A DNA stretch of 64,000 nt from NCBI RefSeq assembly GCF_030332225.1, contig NZ_JAOWIF010000028.1, forward strand, positions 124,001-188,000. Direction: 5' to 3'. Origin of the DNA: Citrobacter sp. Cu233. Its GTDB lineage: Bacteria; Pseudomonadota; Gammaproteobacteria; Enterobacterales; Enterobacteriaceae. Position numbers and translations under genes: made by a program. Positions 27,703 to 39,903 of the stretch are shown here, in pieces. Each line of letters begins with the position of its first letter. Within the stretch, counting starts at the first letter, position 1. Below the pieces are notes generated by a model. It ran no database searches and was not told where the DNA came from. It worked only from the letters and a program-made list of their open reading frames with translations.

Positions 27703-29054
27703 ATACAGCCATGACGGCAGAACATGTTCTTTATGACGCACAAACGATACGCGATCGCGTGCGTGCAGCGGGCGTGGTTGGGGCCGGCGGTGCGGGATTT
27801 CCTGCACATGTTAAACTTCAGGCACAGGTTGATACGTTTCTGGTAAACGCCGCAGAATGCGAGCCAATGCTGAAAGTCGATCAACAATTAATGGCGGTGC
27901 AAGCGGCGAGGCTGGTACGTGGCGTTCAGTATGCCATGACAGCAACAGGGGCCAATGCAGGCATTATTGCCCTCAAAGAAAAATATCAGAAGGCCATCAA
28001 TGCGTTAACACCGCTTTTACCCGCTAACATCAGGTTACATATTTTACCCGATGTATATCCGGCTGGTGACGAGGTACTGACCATCTGGATGGCAACGGGA
28101 CGGCGGGTTCCTCCAGCCGCATTGCCCGTTAGCGTAGGTGTGGTGGTCAATAACGTCCAGACCGTGCTCAATATCGCCAGAGCGGTTGAACAGCAGTATC
28201 CCGTCACCCGACGCACTCTGACCGTCAACGGTGCGGTCGCCAGACCGTTAACGCTGAGTGTTCCCATCGGTATGTCGTTACGCGAAGTCCTGACACTGGC
28301 GGGTGGCGCCACCGTTGACGATCCAGGTTTTATCAACGGCGGTCCGATGATGGGTGGCCTGATTACTTCGCTGGATACCCCCGTGAGCAAGACCACCGGG
28401 GGGCTGCTGGTATTACCCAAATCCCATGCGCTGATCCAACGACGAATGCAGGACGAACGCACCGTGCTTTCGGTTGCAAAAACCGTTTGCGAGCAGTGTC
28501 GTCTGTGCACTGATTTATGCCCAAGACACTTAATCGGTCATGAACTCTCACCGCATCTGCTGGTTCGCGCAGTGAACTACCAACAGGCAGCCACACCGCA
28601 GTTGCTGCTCACTGCCCTAACCTGTTCAGAATGCAATGTCTGTGAAAGTGTGGCTTGTCCGGTAGGCATTTCGCCCATGCGTATCAACCGTATGCTCAAA
28701 CGTGAACTACGGGCGCTTAACCATCGTTATGAGGGACCACTAAATCCTGAAGACGAAATGGCGAAGTACCGTTTGATTCCGGTTAAACGACTTATCACTA
28801 AGCTTGGCCTCAGCGACTGGTACCACGACGCGCCCTTGTCTGAGGCAGATTACACCACAGACGAAACAACACTGCTGTTACGCCAGCATATTGGCGCCAG
28901 CGCTATCCCCTGCGTGCAAAAAGGTGAACGTGTTGTTCGCGGCCAATGTGTTGCTGATGTACCCGAGGGCGCGTTAGGCGCACCTGTCCACGCCAGTATT
29001 GACGGTCTTGTCAGCGAGATAACCGGGCAATCCATCACGGTAATAAGAGGTTAA
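27699..29054 (+). CDS. pduS: Cobalamin reductase PduS
   Basis: PduS is a flavin and Fe-S protein that reduces cob(III)/cob(II)alamin so that PduO can adenosylate it. The 451-residue sequence is RnfC/Nqo1-like: the N-terminal part has [14 protein letters not shown] and the NAAECEPML motif, then a SLBB-like region, then two 4Fe-4S motifs with cysteines at 264, 267, 270, 274 and 309, 312, 315, 320, and a C-terminal biotinyl-like segment. It follows pduQ with an ATGA overlap. Confidence 0.95.
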   Translation: MNTAMTAEHVLYDAQTIRDRVRAAGVVGAGGAGFPAHVKLQAQVDTFLVNAAECEPMLKVDQQLMAVQAARLVRGVQYAMTATGANAGIIALKEKYQKAINALTPLLPANIRLHILPDVYPAGDEVLTIWMATGRRVPPAALPVSVGVVVNNVQTVLNIARAVEQQYPVTRRTLTVNGAVARPLTLSVPIGMSLREVLTLAGGATVDDPGFINGGPMMGGLITSLDTPVSKTTGGLLVLPKSHALIQRRMQDERTVLSVAKTVCEQCRLCTDLCPRHLIGHELSPHLLVRAVNYQQAATPQLLLTALTCSECNVCESVACPVGISPMRINRMLKRELRALNHRYEGPLNPEDEMAKYRLIPVKRLITKLGLSDWYHDAPLSEADYTTDETTLLLRQHIGASAIPCVQKGERVVRGQCVADVPEGALGAPVHASIDGLVSEITGQSITVIRG

Positions 29055-29056
29055 TC

Positions 29057-29611
29057 ATGTCTCAGGCTATAGGGATTTTAGAACTCACCAGCATCGCCAA
29101 AGGGATGGAAGCCGGTGATGCGATGCTAAAAAGCGCAAATGTGAATTTGCTGGTCAGCAAAACCATTTGCCCTGGAAAGTTTTTACTGATGCTCGGGGGG
29201 GACGTAGGTGCAGTACAGCAGGCCATTGCAACAGGGACGTCTCTTGCAGGCGATATGCTCGTCGACAGTCTGGTGCTCCCAAACATTCATGCCAGCGTTC
29301 TCCCGGCAATTAGCGGACTTAACAGTGTGGATAAGCATCAGGCCGTCGGGATTGTTGAAACCTGGAGCGTAGCGGCTTGTATCTGTGCCGCCGATCGTGC
29401 AGTTAAAGCGTCCAATGTCACGCTGGTACGGGTACATATGGCATTCGGTATCGGTGGTAAATGCTACATGGTTGTCGCTGGAGATGTTTCCGATGTCAAT
29501 AACGCCGTGACCGTCGCCAGCGAAAGCGCCGGGGAAAAAGGTCTGCTGGTTTATCGCTCCGTCATACCACGCCCGCATGAAAGCATGTGGCGGCAAATAG
29601 TGGAGGGATAA
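29057..29611 (+). CDS. pduT: Fe-S shell protein PduT
   Basis: PduT is a 184-residue tandem-BMC trimer that carries a 4Fe-4S cluster in its central pore, thought to pass electrons through the shell. The cluster ligand of the family, Cys38, is present in KTICPGK. The two BMC repeats span about 3-85 and 95-182 ([24 protein letters not shown]). Position just after the flavoprotein PduS supports an electron-transfer partnership. Its stop overlaps pduU by one base. Confidence 0.95.
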   Translation: MSQAIGILELTSIAKGMEAGDAMLKSANVNLLVSKTICPGKFLLMLGGDVGAVQQAIATGTSLAGDMLVDSLVLPNIHASVLPAISGLNSVDKHQAVGIVETWSVAACICAADRAVKASNVTLVRVHMAFGIGGKCYMVVAGDVSDVNNAVTVASESAGEKGLLVYRSVIPRPHESMWRQIVEG

Positions 29612-29961
29612 TGGACAGACAACCGCCGACGGATCGCATGATCCAGGAATACGTACCCGGCAAGCAGGTCACGCTGGCGCACCTTATTGCGAATCCAGGT
29701 AAGGATTTATTCAAAAAGCTGGGGTTGCAGGATTCAGTCTCGGCCATTGGTATTTTAACCATTACGCCCAGTGAAGCCTCAATTATCGCCTGTGATATCG
29801 CCACGAAATCTGGTGCGGTAGAGATTGGATTTCTCGATCGTTTTACCGGTGCAGTTGTACTGACAGGTGATGTTTCAGCCGTTGAGTACGCGCTGAAACA
29901 GGTAACCAGAACGCTTGGCGAAATGATGCGTTTTACTGCGTGCCCTATTACCCGGACGTAA
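29611..29961 (+). CDS. pduU: Microcompartment shell protein PduU
   Basis: PduU is a circularly permuted BMC protein whose N-terminal strands form a small beta-barrel plugging the pore. From the ATG at 29611 it has 116 residues, matching the family; the start codon overlaps the pduT stop (TAATG) after the ribosome site GGAGG. An in-frame start 24 bases earlier is inside pduT and is not preferred. PduV is known to bind PduU, and pduV follows 4 bases later. Confidence 0.94.
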   Translation: MDRQPPTDRMIQEYVPGKQVTLAHLIANPGKDLFKKLGLQDSVSAIGILTITPSEASIIACDIATKSGAVEIGFLDRFTGAVVLTGDVSAVEYALKQVTRTLGEMMRFTACPITRT

Positions 29962-29965
29962 CCAC

Positions 29966-31617
<1,652 letters not shown>

Positions 31618-31709
31618 TCCTGCCGCACCGCAAATTGCGGCAAATCATGGTAATAGCGCAATCGCCATGACACTATGCGCCGAGGATTGCTGATCACAAA
31701 GGTGAAGAC

Positions 31710-32576
31710 GTGGCTGTTGCGCAATGTCCCGCATCGTGCGGAGAACTTATCCAGGGCTGGATTCTGGGCAGTGAGAAACTGGTCTCCTGCCCGGTTGAAT
31801 GGTATAGCACCGTCGAGGTCAGTTCAGGTTCACCACAAGTGGATGAACGCCCACTTTCGCGAGCGATGGTTGACCGATTATTGCAGCACTGGCACTACCC
31901 GGCGCATATCAGCCAGGATATTCGAATCGATATCCAGTCAACGATTCCCATTGCGAAAGGAATGGCCAGTAGCACCGCGGATATTGCCGCCACCGCGCTT
32001 GCCACCGCTCATTTTCTGGGTCATCAGTTAGATGAACCTACACTGGCGCAGCTTTGCGTTTCTCTTGAACCTACTGACAGCACCGTTTTCCGTCAGTTAA
32101 CCCTTTTCGATCATAACGACGCCTCTACGCAAATTTCCTGTGAAGCGCAGCCCCAGCTTGACCTGTTGGTTCTGGAAAGCCCGGAAACATTACGTACCGC
32201 GGATTATCACCGTATTCCCCGCCAGCCCGGACTACAGGCAGGTGCTCCCGCACTTAAACGCGCATGGGAAAAAGTACAGGAAGCCTGTATTAGTCAAAAT
32301 CCCTATCGAATGGGAGAGGCTGCCACGCTTAGCGCAATCGCCAGCCAAATGCTGTTGCCAAAACCAGATTTCGATTCGCTATTGGCGCTGGTAGAAGAAT
32401 GTGATTTATACGGGGTGAACGTTGCGCACAGCGGCAGCGTGGTAGGTCTGATGCTGGACAGAAAACGTCATGATGTTGATTACATCAAATGGATGTTGGC
32501 GCAGAAAAAACTGACAACTCACTGGCCTGAGCAGCATTTACTGCGGATGGTAACCGGCGGGGTAAAACTACAGTAG
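31710..32576 (+). CDS. pduX: L-threonine kinase PduX
   Basis: PduX phosphorylates L-threonine, which CobD then decarboxylates to give the aminopropanol phosphate linker of B12; it is a GHMP-family kinase. The 288-residue reading starts with GTG at 31710 and shows CPASCGELIQGW and the ATP loop PIAKGMASSTADIAATA. The Salmonella protein has about a dozen more N-terminal residues; here the same frame is open back to a stop at 31668-31670 but has no ATG or GTG before 31710. AAGGTGA lies just upstream of the GTG. Confidence 0.92.
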   Translation: MAVAQCPASCGELIQGWILGSEKLVSCPVEWYSTVEVSSGSPQVDERPLSRAMVDRLLQHWHYPAHISQDIRIDIQSTIPIAKGMASSTADIAATALATAHFLGHQLDEPTLAQLCVSLEPTDSTVFRQLTLFDHNDASTQISCEAQPQLDLLVLESPETLRTADYHRIPRQPGLQAGAPALKRAWEKVQEACISQNPYRMGEAATLSAIASQMLLPKPDFDSLLALVEECDLYGVNVAHSGSVVGLMLDRKRHDVDYIKWMLAQKKLTTHWPEQHLLRMVTGGVKLQ

Positions 32577-32605
32577 GGGTCGCCGCTTAGCCGCGCCCCC
32601 TACTG
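32571..32605. terminator. Hairpin at the end of the pdu operon
   Basis: A 9-base-pair stem (CAGTAGGGG with CCCCTACTG) encloses a GC-rich loop that itself can pair. It covers the pduX stop codon and lies between convergent pduX and yeeX. There is no U-run on the plus strand and only a short one (TTTT, offset) on the minus strand, so it may be a 3'-end stabilising or weak bidirectional terminator. Confidence 0.45.
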
Positions 32606-32615
32606 TCATAAAACG

Positions 32616-32951
32616 TTACTCTGCTTTCGCTTCGCCGTTTTTCACTTCACCCATGGCTTTCAGCTTTTTAGAGATATCACGGCGTTCTTTAGAGATCTCT
32701 GCATTCTTGATGATGTAATCATCTACACGATCTTCATAGTCACTTTTCATGCTGGCGATGATACCCTGGATCGCTTCAACGCTCATGCCGGGCTTGATGT
32801 AGTCACTCAGGTTGTCCAGCAGCAGGACGCGTTTCTGGTTGTCACGGATCTTTTTCTCAACGTCCTGGATTTCACGTTGCAGTTTGTTTTTACGACGGAA
32901 CAGACGAACAAATTCCAGCACGTCCTGGAAAGAAGGCTTGGTAGTTTCCAT
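32616..32951 (-). CDS. yeeX: Conserved coiled-coil protein YeeX (UPF0265)
   Basis: YeeX is a small conserved enterobacterial protein of unknown function. From [10 protein letters not shown] it has 111 residues and is highly charged, with long helical, coiled-coil-like stretches (about 18-50 and 72-103) rich in Lys, Glu and Arg. The longer open frame to 33032 adds residues with no counterpart in E. coli and is rejected. It lies between pdu and yeeA, convergent with pduX. Confidence 0.92.
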   Translation of the reverse strand: METTKPSFQDVLEFVRLFRRKNKLQREIQDVEKKIRDNQKRVLLLDNLSDYIKPGMSVEAIQGIIASMKSDYEDRVDDYIIKNAEISKERRDISKKLKAMGEVKNGEAKAE

Positions 32952-33189
32952 TTTTACACCCCTGATAATGTGAGATTCGGATTCGTTAAAACAACGGCTA
33001 AAGTGGGTCAACATTACTTTCATGCCCGCCATACTTCAAGTTGCATCTGCATTGATAATGCATGGCTGAAACCTGAATTATCGAGGGTAAAGCCATTGTA
33101 GTTACCAATGGTTTTAGCCTTTTTCAATATCATACCCTTAATCTTTGCTGAATCGAAGCAGCAGTAGAGCCAATCCCCGGATCTGCTCT

Positions 33190-34248
33190 TTATTTGCGCA
33201 GCGCGCGACAAATTAAATGTGAGAGCAATTCCAGTTGTCGCGCCATCTCCATATTCAACCAGACATAGCCGTGAATAGGTGTTTCAGCAACATTATCGCC
33301 TTTATGCTCAGCGATGAGTTGGCGCAACTCCTCCACGGTGTCGTTGAGTTTTTCCGTATTGGCAAGTACCGGCTGTGGATTACCTTCATAGAGCGCATGA
33401 GTGATCGTCAGTAGCGCCTGTTGCGTTCTGAGATGAGTCTCACGCAAGGTATGCGCGTTCAGCATCACAAAGTGACTGGTACGTGTTGCCCACAGCGCGT
33501 TGATTTGCAGCTCAAGCATGCACACCAGGTTGCGATTGACCGTCTGAATAGCTTCAAAGATTGATTTTTGGATGTGGGTCTCTTTACTGGCGGGAACAAT
33601 GAGTCCACGCATTTTGACAACGTCACTCAGTAGTTGCTGTAAATGCTTCTCCAGTCGGGGCTGTTCGAGCAAGTTAGGTGACAGTGCAGCCTGATACACC
33701 CGGTTATAACCCGCGACACAATGTGCCAGTTGAATACGCCAGTGAATAAATGCCCGCTGCGGCCAGATGCCGGTAAACAGCATCGCCAGTAGCGATCCCA
33801 AAATGACGTCGCCACCGCGCCACAACGCTGTATTCATGTCACCCGCGGGAGCCCCGACAACGACGGCAAGCGTTATGCCAATCAGCAACGCCTGATAGGG
33901 TTTTTTACCTAATGCCAGCCAGCCGCAGAGAAACATCGCTGCTGCGCACCATATCAGCATAAGCGGAAGTGACAGGAGTTCGAGACGCAGAGCAACCAGC
34001 CCAAGGACTGAGCCCAGAATCGTCCCGCCAATGCGTTCAAGCGCTCTTGGGACGACATTACCCCAGAATGAAATGGGCCCCATAATCACAACCAGCGTGA
34101 TCAGAGGCCACGTACCTTCAGGAATATCCAGCAGGCGAACCAACAGAAAAGTAAGAAGAAACGCCAGCGCAATGCGAATACCGTGCACTACGCGATAATG
34201 ACGATACAAACGAATTTCAAAAGGACTCAGCGACTTATCGGCACGCAC
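33190..34248 (-). CDS. yeeA: Inner-membrane protein YeeA (FUSC-like)
   Basis: A 352-residue membrane protein. Roughly residues 25-165 form five to six hydrophobic helices (for example RIALAFLLTFLLVRLL and LITLVVIMGPISFWGNVVPRALERIGGTILG, the latter typical of the FUSC / aromatic acid exporter family), and the C-terminal half is soluble and helical. A transport role is suggested by the family only; the substrate is unknown. The gene stands alone on the minus strand. Confidence 0.9.
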   Translation of the reverse strand: MRADKSLSPFEIRLYRHYRVVHGIRIALAFLLTFLLVRLLDIPEGTWPLITLVVIMGPISFWGNVVPRALERIGGTILGSVLGLVALRLELLSLPLMLIWCAAAMFLCGWLALGKKPYQALLIGITLAVVVGAPAGDMNTALWRGGDVILGSLLAMLFTGIWPQRAFIHWRIQLAHCVAGYNRVYQAALSPNLLEQPRLEKHLQQLLSDVVKMRGLIVPASKETHIQKSIFEAIQTVNRNLVCMLELQINALWATRTSHFVMLNAHTLRETHLRTQQALLTITHALYEGNPQPVLANTEKLNDTVEELRQLIAEHKGDNVAETPIHGYVWLNMEMARQLELLSHLICRALRK

Positions 34249-34356
34249 TCATCCACTCCGTCAGGGAATAGCAAAGAACAGAATTGTACCTGCTTTTTTA
34301 GTGAAAACATCATCGTTATCACCAGGACTTTCATCCCAATTTACACAAAAAAACAG

Positions 34357-34824
34357 CTACTTCGACTGTACTGGCACATACATTTCGATGTCCCAGTAAC
34401 CGTCTTCCATTCCATTATTCATATAAATCTCAAAACAGGGTTTGGCTGCTATCTGGTATGTTGCGTCCTGCAGCAGAAGATTAAAAAATTGATACCATGG
34501 CGTCGCAAAATCATGATTTTCAACACGTGCAACAGCAATAGCATACTCACCACCTGCCAGTTCAGTCAGTATCACACCTTCGCTGTTCTCTGGGATCTCA
34601 AAATGCTCTGCGACGGAAACCACAGTATCGCAGCGCAGTTTTTCAGCAGGCACAACATCGGGGTTATCGTAATAAACGGCGATCCATTCCAGCGGCACTA
34701 TCTGCTTGTCATCCACCCACATGACTAACTGCTCAAACCCCTGCTTTACCGTTTGCTCCCACGGTCCAACCATATGAAAACCGGCAATCCTGCGTTTATC
34801 GACCTGCTTTATCTCGTACTCCAT
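34357..34824 (-). CDS. sbmC: DNA gyrase inhibitor SbmC (GyrI)
   Basis: SbmC is a 155-residue GyrI-like small-molecule-binding domain protein that protects gyrase from toxins such as microcin B17 and some alkylating damage in E. coli. The N-terminal [22 protein letters not shown] and the central [23 protein letters not shown] motifs are typical. A strong ribosome site (GGAGG) precedes the ATG and a LexA box overlaps the promoter region 18 bases further up, so SOS induction is likely. Confidence 0.95.
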   Translation of the reverse strand: MEYEIKQVDKRRIAGFHMVGPWEQTVKQGFEQLVMWVDDKQIVPLEWIAVYYDNPDVVPAEKLRCDTVVSVAEHFEIPENSEGVILTELAGGEYAIAVARVENHDFATPWYQFFNLLLQDATYQIAAKPCFEIYMNNGMEDGYWDIEMYVPVQSK

Positions 34825-34837
34825 ATAACCTCCTTTA

Positions 34838-34863
34838 TTACACTGTATTTATATACAGTGTAA
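34838..34863. promoter_or_regulatory. LexA (SOS) box upstream of sbmC
   Basis: The core CTGT-N8-ACAG (34843-34858) matches the LexA consensus with an AT-rich centre, and the palindrome extends to 11-base arms on each side. It lies about 18 bases before the sbmC start codon, where it would block transcription. E. coli sbmC is a known SOS gene. Confidence 0.92.
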
Positions 34864-34948
34864 TTTTTGCGTATTGCAGCCACAAGGAAATAGTGATTAT
34901 TATGTGAGCAGTTTCGCACTCTTGCCAGTCAGTAGCATGGGTGAAAAA

Positions 34949-36121
34949 TTACACCTTATGGTGGAAGTAATCGCTCAGGCGCGAAAAAACACCGCCTTTA
35001 CTGACCGATTCCAGGGTGACCAGAGGCCAATGAGCCACCAGTTTATCCCTGTCATAGAGTTCAATTTCCCCCACGCGTTGATGCGCGGCAATAGGTGCTA
35101 CCAGTTCTTTCTTATCAAGAACATATTTTGCTTTGATATTCTGGACTTCAGCCTTAGGCAGTGCCATCCAGAAATCCTGCTCGGTACCGAGGCTAATTTT
35201 TTCTTTATCGCCATACCAGATTCGTTCGACGCCGACTTGTTTACCGCTACGCAAAACCTGCACCGTATCAAAATTTTGTTGCCCCCACTGCAGCAGTTTG
35301 CGTGCCTGATCCTCGCGCCCTTTCGCGCTGTCGGCGCCCATGACCACAGCAATCAGGCGACGCTGTCCATCAACTGCGGAGGCGATCAGGTTAAATCCTG
35401 CCCCGGATGTGTGCCCGGTCTTCAGGCCATCGATGTTCATCGTTTTGTCCCACAGCAGTCCGTTACGGTTTTGCTGCGTGATACCGTTCCAGGTAAGACT
35501 CTTCTCACTGTACATGTGGTAGAACTCCGGTTCCCCGTGAATAATCGCCCGGGACAACACGGCCAGATCGTAGGCCGAGCTATGCTGGCCTGGCGCGTCC
35601 AGCCCATGCACCGTTTCGAAATGTGTATCTTTAAGCTTCAGCTTCTCAACGTAACTGTTCATCATTGCGACAAACTGTGGCTGTCCACCCGCGATGTAAT
35701 CAGCCAGCGCCACGCATGCGTCATTGCCGGAATCAACAATTAAGCCGCGGCTTAAATCGCGTACTGAAACGCGATCGCCTTCTTTCAGGAACATTAATGA
35801 TGAGCCTACAAACACCGGATTATCTTTCGCCCATGCGTCACGTCCGACAGTAACGATATCCGTTGGGCTAATGCGATGGCTATCAATCGCACGATCGACA
35901 ACATAGCCGGTCATTAACTTGGTCAGGCTGGCGGGGTTGCGTTGCTGGTGTTCATTACCGGCAGTCAGGATTTGGCCCGTGGTGTAATCCATAAGCACCC
36001 ACGCGCCAGCATTGATGGCGGGAGGCCGGGGGGCAAAACTGGCGACATCAGTCGCATAAGCGGACGAAAAACTTATCGCGAATAGCGAAGCGGCAATAAA
36101 CAAACGGCGTTTCAACAGCAT
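34949..36121 (-). CDS. dacD: D-alanyl-D-alanine carboxypeptidase DacD (PBP6b)
   Basis: DacD removes the terminal D-Ala from peptidoglycan stem peptides in the periplasm. The 390-residue precursor has a signal peptide (residues about 1-23, ending SSAYA), the active-site SxxK in NPASLTKLMTG, SxN in VDSGNDAC, and KTG in LKTGHTSGAGF. The C-terminal ~100 residues form the PBP5-like second domain and end in an amphipathic helix (LSDYFHHK). The start MLLKRRLF is chosen because the upstream codons would put 31 residues before the signal peptide. Confidence 0.95.
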   Translation of the reverse strand: MLLKRRLFIAASLFAISFSSAYATDVASFAPRPPAINAGAWVLMDYTTGQILTAGNEHQQRNPASLTKLMTGYVVDRAIDSHRISPTDIVTVGRDAWAKDNPVFVGSSLMFLKEGDRVSVRDLSRGLIVDSGNDACVALADYIAGGQPQFVAMMNSYVEKLKLKDTHFETVHGLDAPGQHSSAYDLAVLSRAIIHGEPEFYHMYSEKSLTWNGITQQNRNGLLWDKTMNIDGLKTGHTSGAGFNLIASAVDGQRRLIAVVMGADSAKGREDQARKLLQWGQQNFDTVQVLRSGKQVGVERIWYGDKEKISLGTEQDFWMALPKAEVQNIKAKYVLDKKELVAPIAAHQRVGEIELYDRDKLVAHWPLVTLESVSKGGVFSRLSDYFHHKV

Positions 36122-36272
36122 GTCCTCATAACCAGAAGAAATAGCCGTTCTTTTTACGGAAGTTCTGTCGAACAAACATGGATAAATTGCAAGAAAATGT
36201 GACATAAGGCACATTTTCTTGCTGATAAAGAAAGAATGTCAGACGGGCTTCCCCTGCAAAATACGCGCAGGA

Positions 36273-37040
36273 TTAGCCTTTATGTGATGCTGTTTCTGCA
36301 TGATGGCTGCGATGACGGTGATAGCCGTCAATCATGCTGCGAAAGATTTGCCCCGGCGTGTCACCCAATGTGCACAGGTAAATATGTGCACAAATGAACA
36401 AAATGCCAACAATCGCCAACACCATATGCAGCACCAGTACCACCGGCCCGGCGCCTATAATCTGCGGGTAAAGACAGAGCAACCCGGTAATGATTAACAG
36501 CGGAACCAACGCATACATGATGGCCAGATAGGCTAACTGTTGCAGGGGATTAAATTTATTCTCCGCTGTTGCCGCAAACGGATGAGCCTCACCTTTCATT
36601 ATCCCATACAGATAAAAACGTGTTTGCAGCAGGCAGCGCGTTATCAACCCGCTGAATTGCACACGATAGTGACAACCGTTGCCGCTGGTGGCATTGATCA
36701 TGACGAAGCCAAGCCAGAAAGCCAGTAATGCGAATCCACACCAGGTGTGCACCTGCACCATCAGAGCTACCGGTCCGATAGAAAAATGGCCGAACAAACC
36801 GCTGAGCAGAAGCAGGATAAAAAGCAGCGCATTTCCCCAGTGCCAGCGGCGGACAGCCAATGAGTAGAGATAGTCACGGTGCTCTTCTCCGGCTGCCGTT
36901 TTGGGCGCCAGCATTCGACGCAGCAGCGCATGTACCACCAGACCGGCAATCATCAACAGAATGACTACGCCTGCATAAATGAGCCACAGCGGCCAGTAGT
37001 CTGGCGCATAATTAAGCTCTGCTCCCCAGATAGAATTCAT
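36273..37040 (-). CDS. phsC: Thiosulfate reductase cytochrome b subunit PhsC
   Basis: PhsC is the membrane anchor of thiosulfate reductase, a diheme cytochrome b that takes electrons from menaquinol. The 255-residue protein has about five hydrophobic helices (near 17-40, 73-95, 103-125, 175-200, 208-232) with histidines suited to heme binding ([31 protein letters not shown]). The C-terminal tail is rich in His and Arg. It overlaps the phsB stop by four bases. Confidence 0.95.
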   Translation of the reverse strand: MNSIWGAELNYAPDYWPLWLIYAGVVILLMIAGLVVHALLRRMLAPKTAAGEEHRDYLYSLAVRRWHWGNALLFILLLLSGLFGHFSIGPVALMVQVHTWCGFALLAFWLGFVMINATSGNGCHYRVQFSGLITRCLLQTRFYLYGIMKGEAHPFAATAENKFNPLQQLAYLAIMYALVPLLIITGLLCLYPQIIGAGPVVLVLHMVLAIVGILFICAHIYLCTLGDTPGQIFRSMIDGYHRHRSHHAETASHKG

Positions 37041-37615
37041 ACTTTTCCCTCCTGATGAATCTCTTTACGCCGGAAAATACTCACTGCACCACTACGCGTA
37101 TTCTGCTGACGGTAAACCTCTTTTTGGTGAATCCAGTGTTGAATTTCAGGGTCATCACGGCGACCAAACTTCAGCGCATCCGTAGGGCATACGGAAACAC
37201 AGGCTGGCGGTTGTCCAGCGTCCAGACGGGTGTCCGCGCAAAAGTTACATTTATCTGCAATTCCTGTTTGTGGGTTCAGATAACGCACATGGAACGGACA
37301 GGCGGCAACGCAATAATCACAGCCAATACAGCGGGACTTGTCCACCTGCACGATGCCGTTTTCATCCCGAAACGAAGCGCCAGTCGGACAGACGCTGACA
37401 CAAGGCGCATCTTCGCAGTGCTGGCAGGAGACGCGGACAAACTGAAAGTGAGACAGCACCTCAGGTTCATTTTCCGGTGAGCGGATCTGTACCTGTAGCC
37501 GACTAAAACCTTCTGGCACGTCATTCAGGACTTTGCAGGCAACTGTGCACGCCTGACAACCAATACAGCGTTTCTCGTCATGCAGCATGACATACGGATT
37601 TGTTGACTGATTCAT
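37037..37615 (-). CDS. phsB: Thiosulfate reductase electron-transfer subunit PhsB
   Basis: PhsB carries electrons between PhsC and PhsA through four 4Fe-4S clusters. The 192-residue protein has the ferredoxin-type motifs [39 protein letters not shown] and CNFCADTR with [11 protein letters not shown]. An ATG at 37633 overlaps the phsA stop, but the ATG at 37615 follows a textbook AAGGAG ribosome site and gives the standard N-terminus [11 protein letters not shown], so it is preferred. Confidence 0.95.
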   Translation of the reverse strand: MNQSTNPYVMLHDEKRCIGCQACTVACKVLNDVPEGFSRLQVQIRSPENEPEVLSHFQFVRVSCQHCEDAPCVSVCPTGASFRDENGIVQVDKSRCIGCDYCVAACPFHVRYLNPQTGIADKCNFCADTRLDAGQPPACVSVCPTDALKFGRRDDPEIQHWIHQKEVYRQQNTRSGAVSIFRRKEIHQEGKV

Positions 37616-37629
37616 GATGTTCTCCTTTC

Positions 37630-39903
37630 TCATGCCCGACGAAGCGTAACGCCAGCGGTGTGAACCACCGTGCCGGAAACCGGACTGGTCACATGCGGAA
37701 GCAAGTTGCCACAGTGGATACCATGCGTTGTCGCCGCGGTTTTCGCGCCGGCCTTGGCGCCGAATCCCATATAGACAAACAGCGTATCGGGTCGAATACC
37801 GGCAGTGACCAGCGCTTTGCCTTTCTCCTTACCTGTCGCATTTTCAAGCCAGATGTCATCGCCGCTTTTAATCCCTTTTTCGCCAGCCGTTTTCGGGTGG
37901 ATCCACACCGCGTTATCCCACATAAGCTCGCTGAGTAATGGGACATATTGCGTCGCGCCATTGGTGTGAACCGCGACTTTGCCTTGAATGAAATAGAGTT
38001 CATTGTCGGCCTTGAGCGCAAAATTGCGTGCACACGGAATACCATAGCCCGGCAGGAGGGTCTCCAGTTCTTCGGAATAAAGTTCGATCTTCCCGGATGG
38101 GGATTTGAAGCGCAGTTGTTCGCCATACGTACCGTCATTGTCAACGGCCACGGCGCCCGGATAGTGCGCAGTAAACTGGCGTACCGATTCAGGTTCGCGT
38201 AGTAACAGCGGTACGCCCCACTCCCGATACCCTTTCTGGCGCAGTTCCGCAGATAACGCATGATCACCATTGAGCTGATACAGCTGGCGTACTTGCATAT
38301 CTTGCCACGGATAGTACTGCCCAAGACCCAGTTGCTCACCCAGCTCTTTCCAGATTTGCCAGCTTGGGCGTGCATCACCAATAGGTTCAACGACCTGCTG
38401 GCGCAGCGCATAGGCCGGATTCAGCCCCGACATATCAGAGATTTCTTCATCGCGTTCAAGGTAGGTGCATTCAGGTAACAGGTAATCGGCATAGGCCGCG
38501 CTTTCGCTTAAATAGACATCGCAGCTCACCACCAGATCCAACTGCTCAACGGTTTTGACCAGATCCGGTCGACAGGTCACCGTTTGAAAAGGGTTATGCC
38601 GGGACATAATCCATCCTTTCACCGGATAAGGTGTCTGGTTTAACACAGCATCGATAATGCTCTGCACCACCCCACCACCCGCAGCGATGTATTTGAATTG
38701 CGGCGCGACCAGGTCAATACGCTGTGCCGTTGGCTTAGGAAGTTTGGCATCCGGTTTCGCCAGCACCGGAGCCACCTTCTCTCCCGCCAGCTTATTGTAG
38801 GTTGCAGCGGCTTTTTTCTGGTACATGCCGCCTTCGCGCTCAATATTTCCCAGCAGCACGTTGAGGGTGAAAATCATGCGCCGCATGTCGATCTCTTCCT
38901 GCGAAAAAGTCGCACGGTGACCTGGACTGACAATAGCATGGGGGGCGCAGGCCGCCATTTCTCGAGTCACCCGGGTAATGACATCCGCAGGCACGTCGGC
39001 CAACTTTTGTGCCCATTCCGGCGTAGCCTCTTGTACCGCCTCGGCCAGTTGGTCAAACCCTGTTGTATAGCGTTCAACGAATTCCGCGTCATACAATTTT
39101 TCAGTAACCATGACGTGACACATTGCCATCAGCACCGGTAAGTCTCCCCCTGGTTTAATCGCATGCCATTCATCCGCCTTACTGGAAAATACCGACAGCC
39201 GGGGGTCGAAGCTGACCATCTTCGCGCCCTTCTCTTGTGCGGTCATCAGTTCATGAGTATCGGCAACCTCAATCCCTTCATAGAGGTTATGTCCAAAAGA
39301 GACCATGTAGCGGGTATTGGCGATATCCATTGCTAAATCCCCACCCATCATCACTTTGGCGGCAATGGCTTTACCTGCTGGACAAGTTGAAGCGTGCGTA
39401 AAGGTATTTGGTGAACCAAAAGCCGTCGCCAAATGAAATAAATGGCCGGAAAGCGAACCGGATTTAGAGGAGAATACAACGCCCTGCGGCCCGTATTGTT
39501 TTTTTATTGCTGTCATCTTTTCGGCAATTTCTTTATATGCCTGTTGCCAGCTAATGACCTGCCATTCTCCACTGCCACGTGGCCCGGTGCGTTTCATTGG
39601 TTTAACAATCCGGTGCGGGTCGTTTACCAGGCTAACACCGCTGCCCCCACGAGCACAAACGCGCGTGCCTTGCTGAGGGGCATTAGGGTTTCCCTGGATA
39701 AAAACAGTTTTATTATTAATCACCTGAGCCTGAATTGGACAGCGAAAGGAACACATTTCGCACAGACTTGGCGTCAGGGATGTTTTCCCTTTAATACTCT
39801 CTGGCGAATTTCGCGCCAGTGCGCCAGGTGGGAAACTTCCTATTGCACAGGCCGAGCAGCCAATACCCACGCCTCGCAAAAAATTACGCCGACTAATGCT
39901 CAT
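37630..39903 (-). CDS. phsA: Thiosulfate reductase molybdopterin subunit PhsA
   Basis: PhsA reduces thiosulfate to sulfide and sulfite on the periplasmic side, giving the H2S-positive trait. The 757-residue precursor starts with a twin-arginine signal ([10 protein letters not shown]) ending near ALA. Next come the 4Fe-4S motif CEMCSFRCP and the bis-MGD oxidoreductase domains; the predicted Mo-ligand cysteine is in [11 protein letters not shown] strong AGGAGG precedes the ATG. It is followed by phsB and phsC with overlapping ends, one operon. Confidence 0.96.
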   Translation of the reverse strand: MSISRRNFLRGVGIGCSACAIGSFPPGALARNSPESIKGKTSLTPSLCEMCSFRCPIQAQVINNKTVFIQGNPNAPQQGTRVCARGGSGVSLVNDPHRIVKPMKRTGPRGSGEWQVISWQQAYKEIAEKMTAIKKQYGPQGVVFSSKSGSLSGHLFHLATAFGSPNTFTHASTCPAGKAIAAKVMMGGDLAMDIANTRYMVSFGHNLYEGIEVADTHELMTAQEKGAKMVSFDPRLSVFSSKADEWHAIKPGGDLPVLMAMCHVMVTEKLYDAEFVERYTTGFDQLAEAVQEATPEWAQKLADVPADVITRVTREMAACAPHAIVSPGHRATFSQEEIDMRRMIFTLNVLLGNIEREGGMYQKKAAATYNKLAGEKVAPVLAKPDAKLPKPTAQRIDLVAPQFKYIAAGGGVVQSIIDAVLNQTPYPVKGWIMSRHNPFQTVTCRPDLVKTVEQLDLVVSCDVYLSESAAYADYLLPECTYLERDEEISDMSGLNPAYALRQQVVEPIGDARPSWQIWKELGEQLGLGQYYPWQDMQVRQLYQLNGDHALSAELRQKGYREWGVPLLLREPESVRQFTAHYPGAVAVDNDGTYGEQLRFKSPSGKIELYSEELETLLPGYGIPCARNFALKADNELYFIQGKVAVHTNGATQYVPLLSELMWDNAVWIHPKTAGEKGIKSGDDIWLENATGKEKGKALVTAGIRPDTLFVYMGFGAKAGAKTAATTHGIHCGNLLPHVTSPVSGTVVHTAGVTLRRA

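Noticed and set aside
31675-32031. A 118-codon frame with an ATG before pduX
   Set aside because: It is in another frame from PduX and loses the GHMP kinase motifs; the GTG-started frame carries them.
34874-35743. A 289-codon plus-strand open frame opposite dacD
   Set aside because: It lies entirely antisense to dacD, which has signal peptide and all three penicillin-binding motifs; the translated frame has no recognisable domain and is rich in His, Cys and Phe typical of shadow frames.
37616-37633. Alternative phsB start at 37633 overlapping the phsA stop
   Set aside because: The ATG at 37615 has a perfect AAGGAG site and gives the standard PhsB N-terminus.
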